The notes under the pieces are model-generated. The model had not been told where the DNA came from. It did not search any database and worked only from the letters and a program-made list of their open reading frames with translations. From assembly GCA_025698865.1 (NCBI GenBank), contig JAILWQ010000001.1, positions 434,001 through 498,000 on the forward strand: DNA of 64,000 nt. Direction: 5' to 3'. Source of the DNA: Erythrobacter sp. (GTDB taxonomy: Bacteria; Pseudomonadota; Alphaproteobacteria; Sphingomonadales; Sphingomonadaceae). Every line of letters begins with the position of its first letter. Position 1 is the first letter of the stretch. The position numbers and the translations under genes are program-made. This document shows, piece by piece, positions 1 through 9,699 of the stretch.

Positions 1-1
1 C

Positions 2-835
2 AGCCGCATGATCCGCGACCGCCTGATGCGCGAGGCCGAGACCAATGTCGCGATCCGCGTGACCGAGGCCGAGGACAAGGACGCCTTCGAGGTCGCCGGT
101 CGCGGCGAACTCCAGCTCGGCGTGCTGATCGAAACGATGCGGCGCGAGGGCTTCGAGCTCGGCATCAGCCGCCCGCGCGTGCTGTTCCGCACCGAGGACG
201 GCCAGCGGATGGAGCCGTTCGAAACGGTCGTCATCGACGTCGACGACGAGCATTCCGGCACGGTCGTCGAGAAGATGCAGCGCCGCAAGGCGGAGCTGAC
301 CGAAATGCGCCCCTCGGGCCACGGCAAGACCCGCATCACCTTCTCCGCGCCCAGCCGCGGCCTGATCGGCTATCACGGCGAATTCCTGTCCGACACGCGC
401 GGCACGGGGATCATGAACCGGCTCTACGAGAAATACGATGCCCACAAGGGTCCGATCGAGGGGCGCCAGAACGGCGTGCTGATCTCGATGGTCCCGGGTG
501 ACGCCCAGGCCTATGCGCTGAACGCGCTGGAGGAGCGCGGGGAGCTGTTCATCGGCGGCGGCGCCAAGATCTACGAGGGCATGATCATCGGCGAGAATGC
601 CAAGCCCGACGATCTCGAAGTCAATCCGATGAAGTCGAAGCAGCTCACCAACTTCCGCTCGACCGGCAAGGACGACGCCATCCGCCTCACCCCGCCGCGC
701 GTGATGACGCTGGAGCAGGCGATCGCCTATATCGACGATGACGAGATGGTCGAGGTGACGCCCAAGACCATTCGCCTGCGCAAGGCGATCCTCGACCCGC
801 ACGAGCGCAAGCGGGCGAAGCGCGCCGCGCAGTAA
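2..835 (+). CDS. typA: TypA/BipA ribosome-associated GTPase, C-terminal part (5' truncated by window edge)
   Basis: The reading frame is open from the window's left edge, so only about the last 278 residues of a protein usually near 600 residues are present; the GTPase domain lies outside. What remains is the EF-G-like domain III (GRGELQLGVLIETMRREG), the domain V fold (PSRGLIGYHGEF) and the BipA-specific C-terminal domain (NGVLISMVPGDAQAYAL, then KSKQLTNFRSTGKDD). TypA is a translational GTPase that binds the 70S ribosome and helps 50S maturation and growth under cold or stress (family knowledge). A strong hairpin terminator follows 84 bp after the stop. Family assignment is secure from the RGLIGYHGEF and NFRSTGKDD motifs. 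Confidence 0.95.
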   Translation, partial: SRMIRDRLMREAETNVAIRVTEAEDKDAFEVAGRGELQLGVLIETMRREGFELGISRPRVLFRTEDGQRMEPFETVVIDVDDEHSGTVVEKMQRRKAELTEMRPSGHGKTRITFSAPSRGLIGYHGEFLSDTRGTGIMNRLYEKYDAHKGPIEGRQNGVLISMVPGDAQAYALNALEERGELFIGGGAKIYEGMIIGENAKPDDLEVNPMKSKQLTNFRSTGKDDAIRLTPPRVMTLEQAIAYIDDDEMVEVTPKTIRLRKAILDPHERKRAKRAAQ

Positions 836-914
836 GCGCCGCCCGGGAAGCACCGCGCCGGTTCGCTGGGATCGGTTCGACCGGATCCTTTCGAGCGATC
901 CGGACACGGCATAG

Positions 915-949
915 AAAAAGGGGCGCCGCAGCGTTGCGGCGCCCCTTCT
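915..949. terminator. Rho-independent terminator, probably bidirectional
   Basis: A perfect 10-bp GC stem (920-929 with 936-945) closes a 6-base loop. It is followed on the plus strand by TTCTC and preceded by ATAGAAAAA, which reads as a T-run on the minus strand. It lies between convergent typA and the outer-membrane protein gene, so it can serve both. Confidence 0.85.
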
Positions 950-979
950 CGTTCAGGCGCTGATATGCGCTAGCTGGCT

Positions 980-1828
980 TCAGAAGTGGAAGCCGACCGT
1001 CGCACGCAGCGAGTGAATGTCGAAGCGGTTGCTCGAATTGCGCAGGTCGGTCGAACCGGCCCCGCCGATCAGGAACGGATTGCTGTCCGGGGCCGTGCCC
1101 TGCGACACGTTCACCGAGTAGCTGTCGTCATCGTAGCGCGAATAGAGATATTCGAGGCCGAGCGACACGTTGTCGAGCACCATGAGCTCGGCACCGCCAC
1201 CGGCCTGCCAGCCGAATTCCCACTCGTCGTCGGTCGGAGTGAAGGCGTTGGCGCCGTTCGTGGTCAGGAACTCGTGGTCGATGTCGCCATAGCTGGCACC
1301 GCCGGTCACGTAGAACAGGCCACGGCCGTCACCCGGCGAATAGCCGACGCGGGCACGGGCCGAAACCGCATGGTCGAGCTGACGGGCGATGGTGTAGTTC
1401 GCCGGGGTGGTGCTGAAACCGGTCGTGTAGTCAATCGATTCCGACTTCCAGCCCTCGACGAGAGCGCCGACCACGAAATCGCCACCGCCGATGCGGCGGT
1501 CATAGCCGAGGCGCACGCCGTAGCCGAAATCGTTGTTGTCGTCGGCACAGCCCTGATCGGCGCGCGGACCGATCCCGCGGCCGTTGCAGAAGCCGGGCGA
1601 GAACGCGTCGGCACCGGTCGAGGTACGAACCACGTCACCGAAAGCGCCGTCGCCATTGCCGTCGAAAACCAGGCGGTCGCCGGCACGGCTGCCGTTCTGG
1701 TCGAGCGCGATGCTGCCCTGGATGTACGGGCCGTTGAAGTGCTCGGACGGAGTCGTCGTCTGGGCCATGGCAGGCGCGGAAAGGGCGCTGCCGGCGGCGA
1801 TCGCCGCAGCGATGGTAAGCTTTCTCAT
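980..1828 (-). CDS. Outer-membrane beta-barrel protein (Omp25/OmpA-like porin family)
   Basis: A 282-residue secreted protein. The start chosen is the ATG at 1828 because it opens directly into a signal peptide (MRKLTIAAAIAAG...APAMA, cleavage about residue 22) and has AAAGGA about ten bases upstream; the longer upstream reading has no signal. The mature part alternates short aromatic/polar strands typical of an 8-stranded barrel (GVRLGYDRRIGG, VGALVEGWKS, GYSPGDGRGLFYVTGGASYG, SLGLEYLYSRYDDD) and ends in ...GFHF, the C-terminal aromatic signature of Bam-assembled proteins. Barrels of this class in alphaproteobacteria are structural or adhesion-type surface proteins; the exact role is unknown. 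A cysteine pair (PGFCNGRG, DQGCADD) in an extracellular-loop-like segment could form a disulfide. Confidence 0.8.
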   Translation of the reverse strand: MRKLTIAAAIAAGSALSAPAMAQTTTPSEHFNGPYIQGSIALDQNGSRAGDRLVFDGNGDGAFGDVVRTSTGADAFSPGFCNGRGIGPRADQGCADDNNDFGYGVRLGYDRRIGGGDFVVGALVEGWKSESIDYTTGFSTTPANYTIARQLDHAVSARARVGYSPGDGRGLFYVTGGASYGDIDHEFLTTNGANAFTPTDDEWEFGWQAGGGAELMVLDNVSLGLEYLYSRYDDDSYSVNVSQGTAPDSNPFLIGGAGSTDLRNSSNRFDIHSLRATVGFHF

Positions 1829-1878
1829 TCTGGGAAGTCCTTTGTAACTTTGCCCCCGGATGGGGTTACCCTGTTTGT

Positions 1879-1893
1879 GACCTACCAAAGGTC
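1879..1893. promoter_or_regulatory. Inverted repeat in the leader of the outer-membrane protein gene
   Basis: GACCT and AGGTC arms flank a 5-base spacer about 50 bp upstream of the start at 1828. It could be an operator or part of the 5' untranslated region. I cannot place a convincing -35/-10 pair around it. Confidence 0.25.
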
Positions 1894-1945
1894 GAGGCGG
1901 ATCGGCGTTCCTCGGAAAATGGCGCAAATCGGTTGTTTTCCGGAC

Positions 1946-1965
1946 CTGTTGCGCTGTTGCAACAG
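1946..1965. promoter_or_regulatory. Hairpin/dyad between the SDR gene and the outer-membrane protein gene
   Basis: Seven-base arms CTGTTGC (1946-1952) and GCAACAG (1959-1965) surround a 6-base loop, 11 bp past the stop of the SDR gene on the minus strand. The last 12 bases (1954-1965) are also a perfect palindrome. There is no T-run, so it is either a weak terminator for the SDR gene or an operator upstream of the outer-membrane protein gene. Confidence 0.35.
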
Positions 1966-1975
1966 ATACGCCCGG

Positions 1976-2761
1976 TCACTTGAATGCGCCGAAATTGGGC
2001 TGTCCGTTGCTGGCATTCACCCCGCCGTCGACGGGCAGGTTGACCCCGGTGACATGGCGCGCATCCTTGCTGGCGAGGAAAGCGACGACGGCCGCGACAT
2101 CTTCCGGCTCGCCCGGAGCGCCGAGCGGCATCCGGCGGTTGAAAGCCGTCATCAGCTCCTCGTTGTCGGTCATGCCGTCGGTCATCTCCGAGCGGGTCAT
2201 CGACGGACAGACCGCGTTCACGCGCACGCCCTGCTCACCTAGCTGAAGCGCCAGAGCGCGGGTGAAATTGCTGACCGCGCCCTTGCTCGCGCAGTAGAGC
2301 GGCATCGTCCAGTCGCCGCCCAGCCCCGAAACGCTGGAGGTGTTGACGATCGAGCCGCCGCTTTCGACCAGATGCGGGATCGCCGCGCGGCACATGCGGA
2401 TGAGGCCTTTCACGTTGATCTCGAAGATGGCGTCGATGTCGTCGTCCTGCGCCTCGGCCAGCGGGCCGGGCGTGGCGATGCCGGCATTGTTGACGAGCAC
2501 GTCGAGCGCCCCGAACCGGTCGAGGGTCCTGTCGACGATCGACCGGGCGAAATCGGTTCCGCCCACATCGCCCTCGACGATGAGCGTGCGATCCTTGTCG
2601 AGACCGGCGGCGACCTTTTCCAGATCCTCGCGGCTGCGCGAATTGAGGACGACATTGGCGCCCTCGCTGGCGAAGCGCTTCGCGATCCCCTTGCCGATGC
2701 CGCTTGAGGAGCCGGTCACGATCACGGTTTTTCCGGCGAAGCGCTGGAGATTGTCTTCCAT
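1976..2761 (-). CDS. Short-chain dehydrogenase/reductase (SDR family)
   Basis: A 261-residue classical SDR. The N-terminal Rossmann motif TGSSSGIG (residues 16-23) binds NAD(P)H, NNAG follows at 91-94, and the catalytic residues are Ser in NTSSVSG (about 142), Tyr156 and Lys160 (YCASK). It ends with the usual PVDGGVNA segment. The start at 2761 was chosen over an upstream in-frame one because AGGACA sits just upstream and the family begins shortly before the Rossmann strand. It resembles 3-oxoacyl-ACP reductase/glucose dehydrogenase-like SDRs; the substrate cannot be read from sequence. The next minus-strand gene ends 79 bp upstream, so a shared transcript is possible but not shown. Confidence 0.85.
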   Translation of the reverse strand: MEDNLQRFAGKTVIVTGSSSGIGKGIAKRFASEGANVVLNSRSREDLEKVAAGLDKDRTLIVEGDVGGTDFARSIVDRTLDRFGALDVLVNNAGIATPGPLAEAQDDDIDAIFEINVKGLIRMCRAAIPHLVESGGSIVNTSSVSGLGGDWTMPLYCASKGAVSNFTRALALQLGEQGVRVNAVCPSMTRSEMTDGMTDNEELMTAFNRRMPLGAPGEPEDVAAVVAFLASKDARHVTGVNLPVDGGVNASNGQPNFGAFK

Positions 2762-2840
2762 TGAATGTTGTCCTGTTCCGATTGGCTGTACGCTTCTCAA
2801 AGCATCGAGCGCGGCAATCGGTCCGGTCCGTCGCCGGCTT

Positions 2841-3593
2841 TCAGCTCGCGAGGTGCAATTCGCCGATCACCAGCGCCGAGTAGATCGCGGCCCCGCCAAG
2901 GAACGGCAGGAAGTAGCTCTTGCGCTCCTCGGGCAGTTCCTCCTTCAGGACGACCAACACGATGCACCCGCCCACGAAGGCGAACAACCCCCCGATCACC
3001 AGCGGCGGCAGGACCAGCCGCGTGCCGACGAACCACCCGGCCAGCGTCGCGGCGACTAAAACCCACCGCCCCTTGCGGTCGTAAAGCTCGGGATGCTCGC
3101 GCCGCGCGCCGTAATCGCCGGTGACGAGATGCAGCATCATCGCGGCGAAGAACAGCATCAGCCCGACCACAGTCGCGTCCTCGCGGTGATTGAGCAGATA
3201 GGCGATCACCGAGATCAGCAGCGCCGAGGCGCCGATATGAAGCCAGAAGACTCCGTGTTCGGGCCGGTCGCGCCCTTCCTCGATCCGCCGGTCCCCGCGC
3301 GAAATCTTCAGCGCGCGCTCGATCCCGTAGAACAGCACCAGCCCGCCGAGGGCGAGCGCGTGGACCCAGCTTTCCGCCAGTGTCGGCGCGAGCCCCGTCG
3401 CCTCCTCGAACGCGACCGCGTGGCTCCCGAGTTCGGGCAGGATGTGGAGGAAGACATATCCGACCGCTACGCCGCCCGCGAAACTCAGCCAGCGGCTGCG
3501 CGGTTCGCGCGCAAGGAACCGCAGCCTGCCGACGAAGACATGCACTGCGCAAAAGGCGAGCGCCATCAAGGCGGTGACAAGCTCCGGCTTCAT
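2841..3593 (-). CDS. Polytopic membrane protein with ZIP-like features, function unknown
   Basis: About 250 residues with seven or eight hydrophobic segments. The second carries VGYVFLHILPELGSHA, which resembles the His-rich HxxPE helix of ZIP metal permeases, and a later segment has MMLHLVTGDYG. A cytoplasmic-looking charged loop (RGDRRIEEGRDRPEHG) separates the halves. It could be a divalent-metal transporter of a divergent ZIP branch, but conserved ZIP helices IV/V are not obvious, so I do not assign a substrate. The start is uncertain: ATG at 3593 (MKPELVTAL) or ATG at 3660-3662 giving a Cys-containing 23-residue extension; neither has a strong ribosome site. Divergent from the PutP-type symporter, with only about 86 bp between. 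Confidence 0.6.
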   Translation of the reverse strand: MKPELVTALMALAFCAVHVFVGRLRFLAREPRSRWLSFAGGVAVGYVFLHILPELGSHAVAFEEATGLAPTLAESWVHALALGGLVLFYGIERALKISRGDRRIEEGRDRPEHGVFWLHIGASALLISVIAYLLNHREDATVVGLMLFFAAMMLHLVTGDYGARREHPELYDRKGRWVLVAATLAGWFVGTRLVLPPLVIGGLFAFVGGCIVLVVLKEELPEERKSYFLPFLGGAAIYSALVIGELHLAS

Positions 3594-3679
3594 TGCCACA
3601 AGCACTGCCGCAGCCGCACAGCTTGCGCAACCGGGACCCCCGGTGGCCAGAACAGGTATCATTTGTTACGAGGACGCCC

Positions 3680-5167
3680 ATGCACACCGGAACATTGATC
3701 ACTCTCGCCCTCTATTTCCTCCTGATGATCGGCATCGGCCTGTTCGCGTGGAAGCGTTCGACCGACACCAGCGAGGGCTATCTGCTGGCAGGACGCAACC
3801 TCTCGCCGGGTGTCGCGGCGCTCTCGGCCGGAGCCTCCGACATGTCCGGCTGGTTGCTGCTCGGCCTGCCCGGCGCGCTCTATGCCAGCGGGCTGGTCGA
3901 GGCATGGATCGGCATCGGCCTGTTCTTCGGCGCGGTGGCCAACTGGATCATCGTCGCCCCGCGCCTGCGCGCCCAGACGGAAGCGCTGGGCAATGCGCTG
4001 ACAATCCCCGAATTCCTCGCCAACCGCTTCCCCGAACGGGCGGTGGCGCTGCGCGTGGTCAGCGCGGTGGTGATCGTGGCCTTCTTCACGGTCTATACCG
4101 CGGCGGGCCTCGTCGGCGGGGGCAAGCTGTTCCAGACCGCCTTTGCCGACCTGCTGCCGGCGGGCGGGATGAGCGATTACATGATGGGCATATGGATCAC
4201 GGCCGGCGTGGTGCTGGCCTACACAATGGTCGGCGGCTTCCTCGCCGTCAGCCTGACCGATTTCGTGCAAGGCTGCATCATGGTCGTCGCGCTGATCCTG
4301 ATGCCGCTGGTGGTGATGTTCGGCCCCGGCGGCGCGGCGGGCGACAGCATCCTCGCAGTCAATGCGGCACAGCCCGGCTTCCTCAGCTTCACCAGCGGAC
4401 TGACCGGCCTCGGCTTCATCAGCGCGGTGACCTGGGGGCTCGGCTATTTCGGCCAGCCGCATATCATCGTGCGTTTCATGGCGCTGCGCTCGGTCGAAGA
4501 CGTGCCTGCCGCGCGCAATATCGGGCTGATCTGGATGGCGGTTTCGATCGTCGGCGCGCTGGGCGTGGGCCTTGCAGGCCGCGCCTATGCCGATCGCAAC
4601 GGGCTGGTGCTGGAGGATCCGGAGACGATCTTCATCGTCCTGTCCGATCTCCTCTTCCACCCGCTCGTCACCGGGTTCCTGTTCGCCGCGCTGCTGGCCG
4701 CGATCATGTCGACGATCTCCTCGCAGCTGCTCGTCTCCTCGAGCTCGCTGACCGAGGATTTCTACCGCCTGTTCTTCCGCAAGAGCGCCAGCGAGCGCGA
4801 GGCGGTGAATGTCGGCCGGGTCTGCGTGGCGCTGGTCGCGCTCGCCGCCATCGCCATCGCGCAGGATCCGAACAGCGAGGTGCTCGGCCTCGTCGCCAAC
4901 GCCTGGGCCGGGTTTGGCGCGGCGTTCGGCCCGCTGATCATCCTCGCGCTCACCTGGGACCGGATGACCGGCGCGGGCGCGGTGGCGGGTCTCGTCACCG
5001 GCGCTGCGGTGGTCGCAGGCTGGATCGCGCTCAGCTGGAACACGAACTTCATCGGCGGACAGGGGCTCTACGAAATCGTGCCCGGCTTCATCTCCTCGTG
5101 GATCGCGATCGTGCTGGTCAGCAAGGCGACCAGAGCCTCGCTTTCCTACTCGCCCGCGAGGAGGTAA
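3680..5167 (+). CDS. putP: Sodium:proline symporter, SSS family (PutP type)
   Basis: A 495-residue, about 13-helix transporter. The start is fixed by GAGG seven bases upstream of ATG 3680; the protein then begins directly in helix 1. Hallmarks: residues ~24-60 with TDTSEGYLLAGRNLSPG and ALSAGASDMSGWLLLGLPGA (the unwound helix that coordinates Na+ and substrate), YTAAGLVGGGKLF, WGLGYFGQPHIIVRFMA, and the helix with MSTISSQLLVSSSSLTEDFY, whose Ser/Thr pair belongs to the Na2 site. These match PutP more closely than the pantothenate or glucose branches. Expected role: inner-membrane uptake of proline with Na+. No putA lies next to it. Confidence 0.88.
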   Translation: MHTGTLITLALYFLLMIGIGLFAWKRSTDTSEGYLLAGRNLSPGVAALSAGASDMSGWLLLGLPGALYASGLVEAWIGIGLFFGAVANWIIVAPRLRAQTEALGNALTIPEFLANRFPERAVALRVVSAVVIVAFFTVYTAAGLVGGGKLFQTAFADLLPAGGMSDYMMGIWITAGVVLAYTMVGGFLAVSLTDFVQGCIMVVALILMPLVVMFGPGGAAGDSILAVNAAQPGFLSFTSGLTGLGFISAVTWGLGYFGQPHIIVRFMALRSVEDVPAARNIGLIWMAVSIVGALGVGLAGRAYADRNGLVLEDPETIFIVLSDLLFHPLVTGFLFAALLAAIMSTISSQLLVSSSSLTEDFYRLFFRKSASEREAVNVGRVCVALVALAAIAIAQDPNSEVLGLVANAWAGFGAAFGPLIILALTWDRMTGAGAVAGLVTGAAVVAGWIALSWNTNFIGGQGLYEIVPGFISSWIAIVLVSKATRASLSYSPARR

Positions 5168-5313
5168 CACTCTCGCCCATGCGCTTTTCCCCCGCCCTCC
5201 CCGCTCCTTTCGCCAGGCGGGGTGGCCGGGCGGCGTGTTTTGCGTCAGGACAGTGTAACACCCGGTCCATGTCCAACAGGGATGGCCGGCCGGACGACAA
5301 CGGGAGAGATACG

Positions 5314-7103
<1,790 letters not shown>

Positions 7104-7110
<7 letters not shown>

Positions 7111-8078
7111 GCGGGGCTGCGCTTCTTCACGAAACCGGCGACGGCTCCGGCCACGCCGTCCGCCAGCGGCAGGTCGAGATCGGCATAGCTCGCCAGATTG
7201 GTCGCCCGGTCGCCGGCCGGCACGGTCTTGAGGACGTGGTTCATGCCCTCGAGCATGACCAGCTTCGCCTCGGGTTGCGCGGCCGCGAGTGCTTCGGCAT
7301 CCGCATCGCGCACCTGCAGATCCTCGCTGCCCTGCACGATCAGCACGGGCAGGTCGATGGCGGCGATGTCGGCCGCCGGATCACGGGACAGAAAGCTCGT
7401 CATGAAGGTCTGGAGCTGCGGACCGAACAGCGGCGCGAGGCCGGGATGGATGTCCCCCTCGATCCGCCCGCCGGCTTCCAGCGTGGCGATATAGCGCTCG
7501 ATCTCGTCCATCAGCGGAGCGGCGCCGTTGGCCGCGAGCTGTTCCTTGATAACCTCGCCCGGACGGCGCCCGAGCGAGGAGACGAGGATCACGCCGCACA
7601 GACCCGACGGATCCCGCCGCGCCGCATCGAGAACGACCAGCCCGCCCTCGCTGTGGCCAAGCAGCCAGGCGCAGTCCGCCCCGGTTTCGGCGCGCATCTC
7701 GGCCGCCCAGGCGAGCGCGTCTCCGGCATAGTCGTCGATCGTCACCTCGTTGGCATTCGCGATCGCCGCCTCGCTCGCGAACATGCCGCGCTTGTCGATC
7801 CGGATGGAGGGGATGCCCTGCGCGGCCAGCGCATCGGCCAGCAGGCGATAGGGCTGCGCCTTCACACCGAGCGGGCTGTTGCCGTCGCGGTCGGTCGGGC
7901 CGGAGCCGGGAACGATCACCACGCCGGGCGCAGCCTTGCCATCGCCCGCCGCACTCTCGAACGTGCCCGCCAGAGGTCCGGCAAGACCATCGCGCTGGAT
8001 CGTCACATCGCGCGCCATCGCCGTGCTCCCTCCGGCCAGTGATGCAAGCGCCGCGGTCAACAGGATTGCTCTTCTCAT
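7104..8078 (-). CDS. Secreted alpha/beta hydrolase
   Basis: A 324-residue protein with a signal peptide (MRRAILLTAALASLAGGSTAMA), which decides the start at 8078; AGGGGG precedes it. The catalytic triad can be placed: Ser143 in LLGHSEGG, Asp in LIVQGSEDLQV and His in LEGMNHVLK. The oxyanion strand VVIVPGSGPTDRDGN resembles acyl-peptidase/S9-like or BAAT-type hydrolases. It acts outside the inner membrane; the ester or peptide substrate is unknown. It converges on ggt, with the two genes overlapping by 7 bp at their stop codons. Confidence 0.82.
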
Positions 8079-8223
8079 GGCGGAAAGCCCCCTCCCTTGC
8101 GTTGAAATTGCATCCCCGTCATACCATCGGGCAAGGGCCGGAAACAGCACAAACCCGTCCGGCCCGTGATCGCCGATCGCGATCTTCGGCTCGCATTCAC
8201 CAAGGGACAGCCAAGGTAGGTCC

Positions 8224-8889
8224 ATGAGAGCCCTCGGCCTTTTCATCCTCGCCCTGACCGTGTCGGCTTGCGGTGCCGTTCCGGATTTCCGCCGCGATAC
8301 GCGCGTTGAACCGGGTGCCGTCCCGCATATCCCGAACGTGGAACAGCCGGGAGAGAACACCTGCCTCGTCCGGCTGAGCGCGAACGGATCGACCTTCTCG
8401 CCGCTGCCCGACCGGTATTACGGCGGCGGTTGCCAGGCTGTCGGGAGCGTGCAGCTCAGCGCGCTCAGCGGCGATGCCGGCAGCTTCGCGGTTTCCAATA
8501 TCGGACCGGTGACCTGTCCGCTCGCCAATCTGTTCGCGGCCTGGGCTCGATACGGGGTCGATCGGGCGGCACGCCAGATCCTCGGGAGCGCGCTCGTCCG
8601 GATCGAGACAATGGGTAGCTATTCCTGCCGCAATGTCGCCGGGACCAGCCGCCGCTCGGCCCATTCGCGGGCAGAGGCGATCGACGTCAGCGCCTTCGTC
8701 CTCGCCGATGGCCGGCGGATTTCGGTGAAGCAGGACTGGGACGACGGAAACCGGGCGGAGCGGGAGTTTCTCCGGGTCGTCCACGGCAGCGCCTGCAAGC
8801 GGTTCGGCACGGTGCTCGGCCCCCAGTACAACGCCGCTCACCGCGATCACTTCCACCTGGAACAGGGTGACGGTAGCTTCTGCCGCTAG
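8224..8889 (+). CDS. Extensin-like C-terminal domain lipoprotein
   Basis: A 221-residue protein starting at ATG 8224 with AAGGTAGG upstream. The signal ends in a lipobox (LTVSAC, Cys17), so it should be lipidated and anchored in the cell envelope. The rest is an extensin-like C-terminal domain: conserved Cys residues (ENTCLVRL, GGGCQAVG, GPVTCPLA, SYSCRN, GSACKRF, GSFCR) and the metal-peptidase-like pairs RSAHSRAEAIDVSAF and AAHRDHFHLE, resembling the HxxxxAxD and HxH zinc motifs of LAS/VanY-type D,D-peptidases. The role is likely in peptidoglycan or envelope handling; activity is not proven for the family. The stop codon overlaps that of the convergent regulator. Confidence 0.82.
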   Translation: MRALGLFILALTVSACGAVPDFRRDTRVEPGAVPHIPNVEQPGENTCLVRLSANGSTFSPLPDRYYGGGCQAVGSVQLSALSGDAGSFAVSNIGPVTCPLANLFAAWARYGVDRAARQILGSALVRIETMGSYSCRNVAGTSRRSAHSRAEAIDVSAFVLADGRRISVKQDWDDGNRAEREFLRVVHGSACKRFGTVLGPQYNAAHRDHFHLEQGDGSFCR

Positions 8890-9527
8890 GCCGCCGAGAT
8901 TCGCGGACCCGGCATTCCCGGCCCTGCCATCATCGCCTCGATCCGGCAGCGGACCGCATCGGCGGCATGCGAGGCGCCGAGCTTCTGCATCATGTTGGCA
9001 CGATGGATTTCGACCGTGCGCGGACTGATGCCCAGTTCGCGCGCAATGCCCTTGTTGCTCGATCCTTCGGCAAGCAGGTCGAGCACCTCGCGCTCGCGGC
9101 CGGTCAGCGTGCTCAACCGCAGCTTCGCATCGACCGTCCGCTGGTGCTCGGCTCCGCTTCGCAGGGCTTCTTCCCACACCGTTTCCAGCGTCTCGCGCAA
9201 TTGCGCGCGCCGCAGGGGCAGGCCGAGGAATCCCAAAGCGCCCTGCTTCATCGCGCGGACCACGGCGCCCGGATCGGGTTCGTAGGCGGTGCCGATGATG
9301 GGCAGCCAGATGCCGAGCCTGGACAGCTTGCCCGCCACCGCCTCGATCCCGCCCGACGTATCGTCGTTGCGGCACAGGATCAGACCGCGGCGCGGGGGAC
9401 GATCGTCGAATTCCTCCGCGCCTTCGTAGATCTCGGCATGGCAGCCGATGCTCATCAAGGTCCGGGACTGCTCCGCGCGCCCTCGGGACGATCGATCCGT
9501 AACATGCACCACCAGCCCCTCGAACAC
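8886..9527 (-). CDS. LuxR/FixJ-type DNA-binding regulator with degenerate receiver
   Basis: A 213-residue protein. The GTG at 9527 was chosen because GGGAGAC lies six bases upstream; a TTG at 9569 would add 14 residues containing two Cys. The N-terminal ~115 residues align with a response-regulator receiver, but the phospho-acceptor strand reads GLILCRNDD with no Asp at the usual position, and the conserved Lys of the KP motif is replaced (FLGLPLRR). The C-terminal GerE domain is intact: LTGREREVLDLLAEGSSNKGIARELGISPRTVEIHRANMMQKL in pieces (about residues 145-190). It is therefore probably a phosphorylation-independent or ligand-controlled regulator. It lies downstream, on the same strand, of the Anbu operon across a 170-bp A+T-richer gap. 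Confidence 0.8.
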   Translation of the reverse strand: MFEGLVVHVTDRSSRGRAEQSRTLMSIGCHAEIYEGAEEFDDRPPRRGLILCRNDDTSGGIEAVAGKLSRLGIWLPIIGTAYEPDPGAVVRAMKQGALGFLGLPLRRAQLRETLETVWEEALRSGAEHQRTVDAKLRLSTLTGREREVLDLLAEGSSNKGIARELGISPRTVEIHRANMMQKLGASHAADAVRCRIEAMMAGPGMPGPRISAA

Positions 9528-9581
9528 ATGCGTCTCCCTGCTTCCGCAATCGGAGCAAGTAACCCGCAAATTCAGTATTCA

Positions 9582-9599
9582 GACCTATCCTTCTAGGTC
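9582..9599. promoter_or_regulatory. Inverted repeat upstream of the LuxR-type regulator
   Basis: Perfect six-base arms GACCTA and TAGGTC around a six-base spacer, about 55 bp upstream of the chosen GTG start. The size suits a LuxR-type dimer, so autoregulation is possible. This is inference only. Confidence 0.35.
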
Positions 9600-9699
9600 C
9601 ATTATCAGAACTTTATCTAAGGGTCCCAGGAACTGACTAAGATTTACAACGGAAAAACTCAGTCCAAAATGGAATCGTTTCCGGACACGATCTGATCGT

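Noticed and set aside
3442-5313. The in-frame extension of the GGT reading frame upstream through putP (about 620 codons)
   Set aside because: The GGT signal peptide and GGGAGAG at 5301 place the start at 5314; the upstream part is Arg-rich noise overlapping putP.
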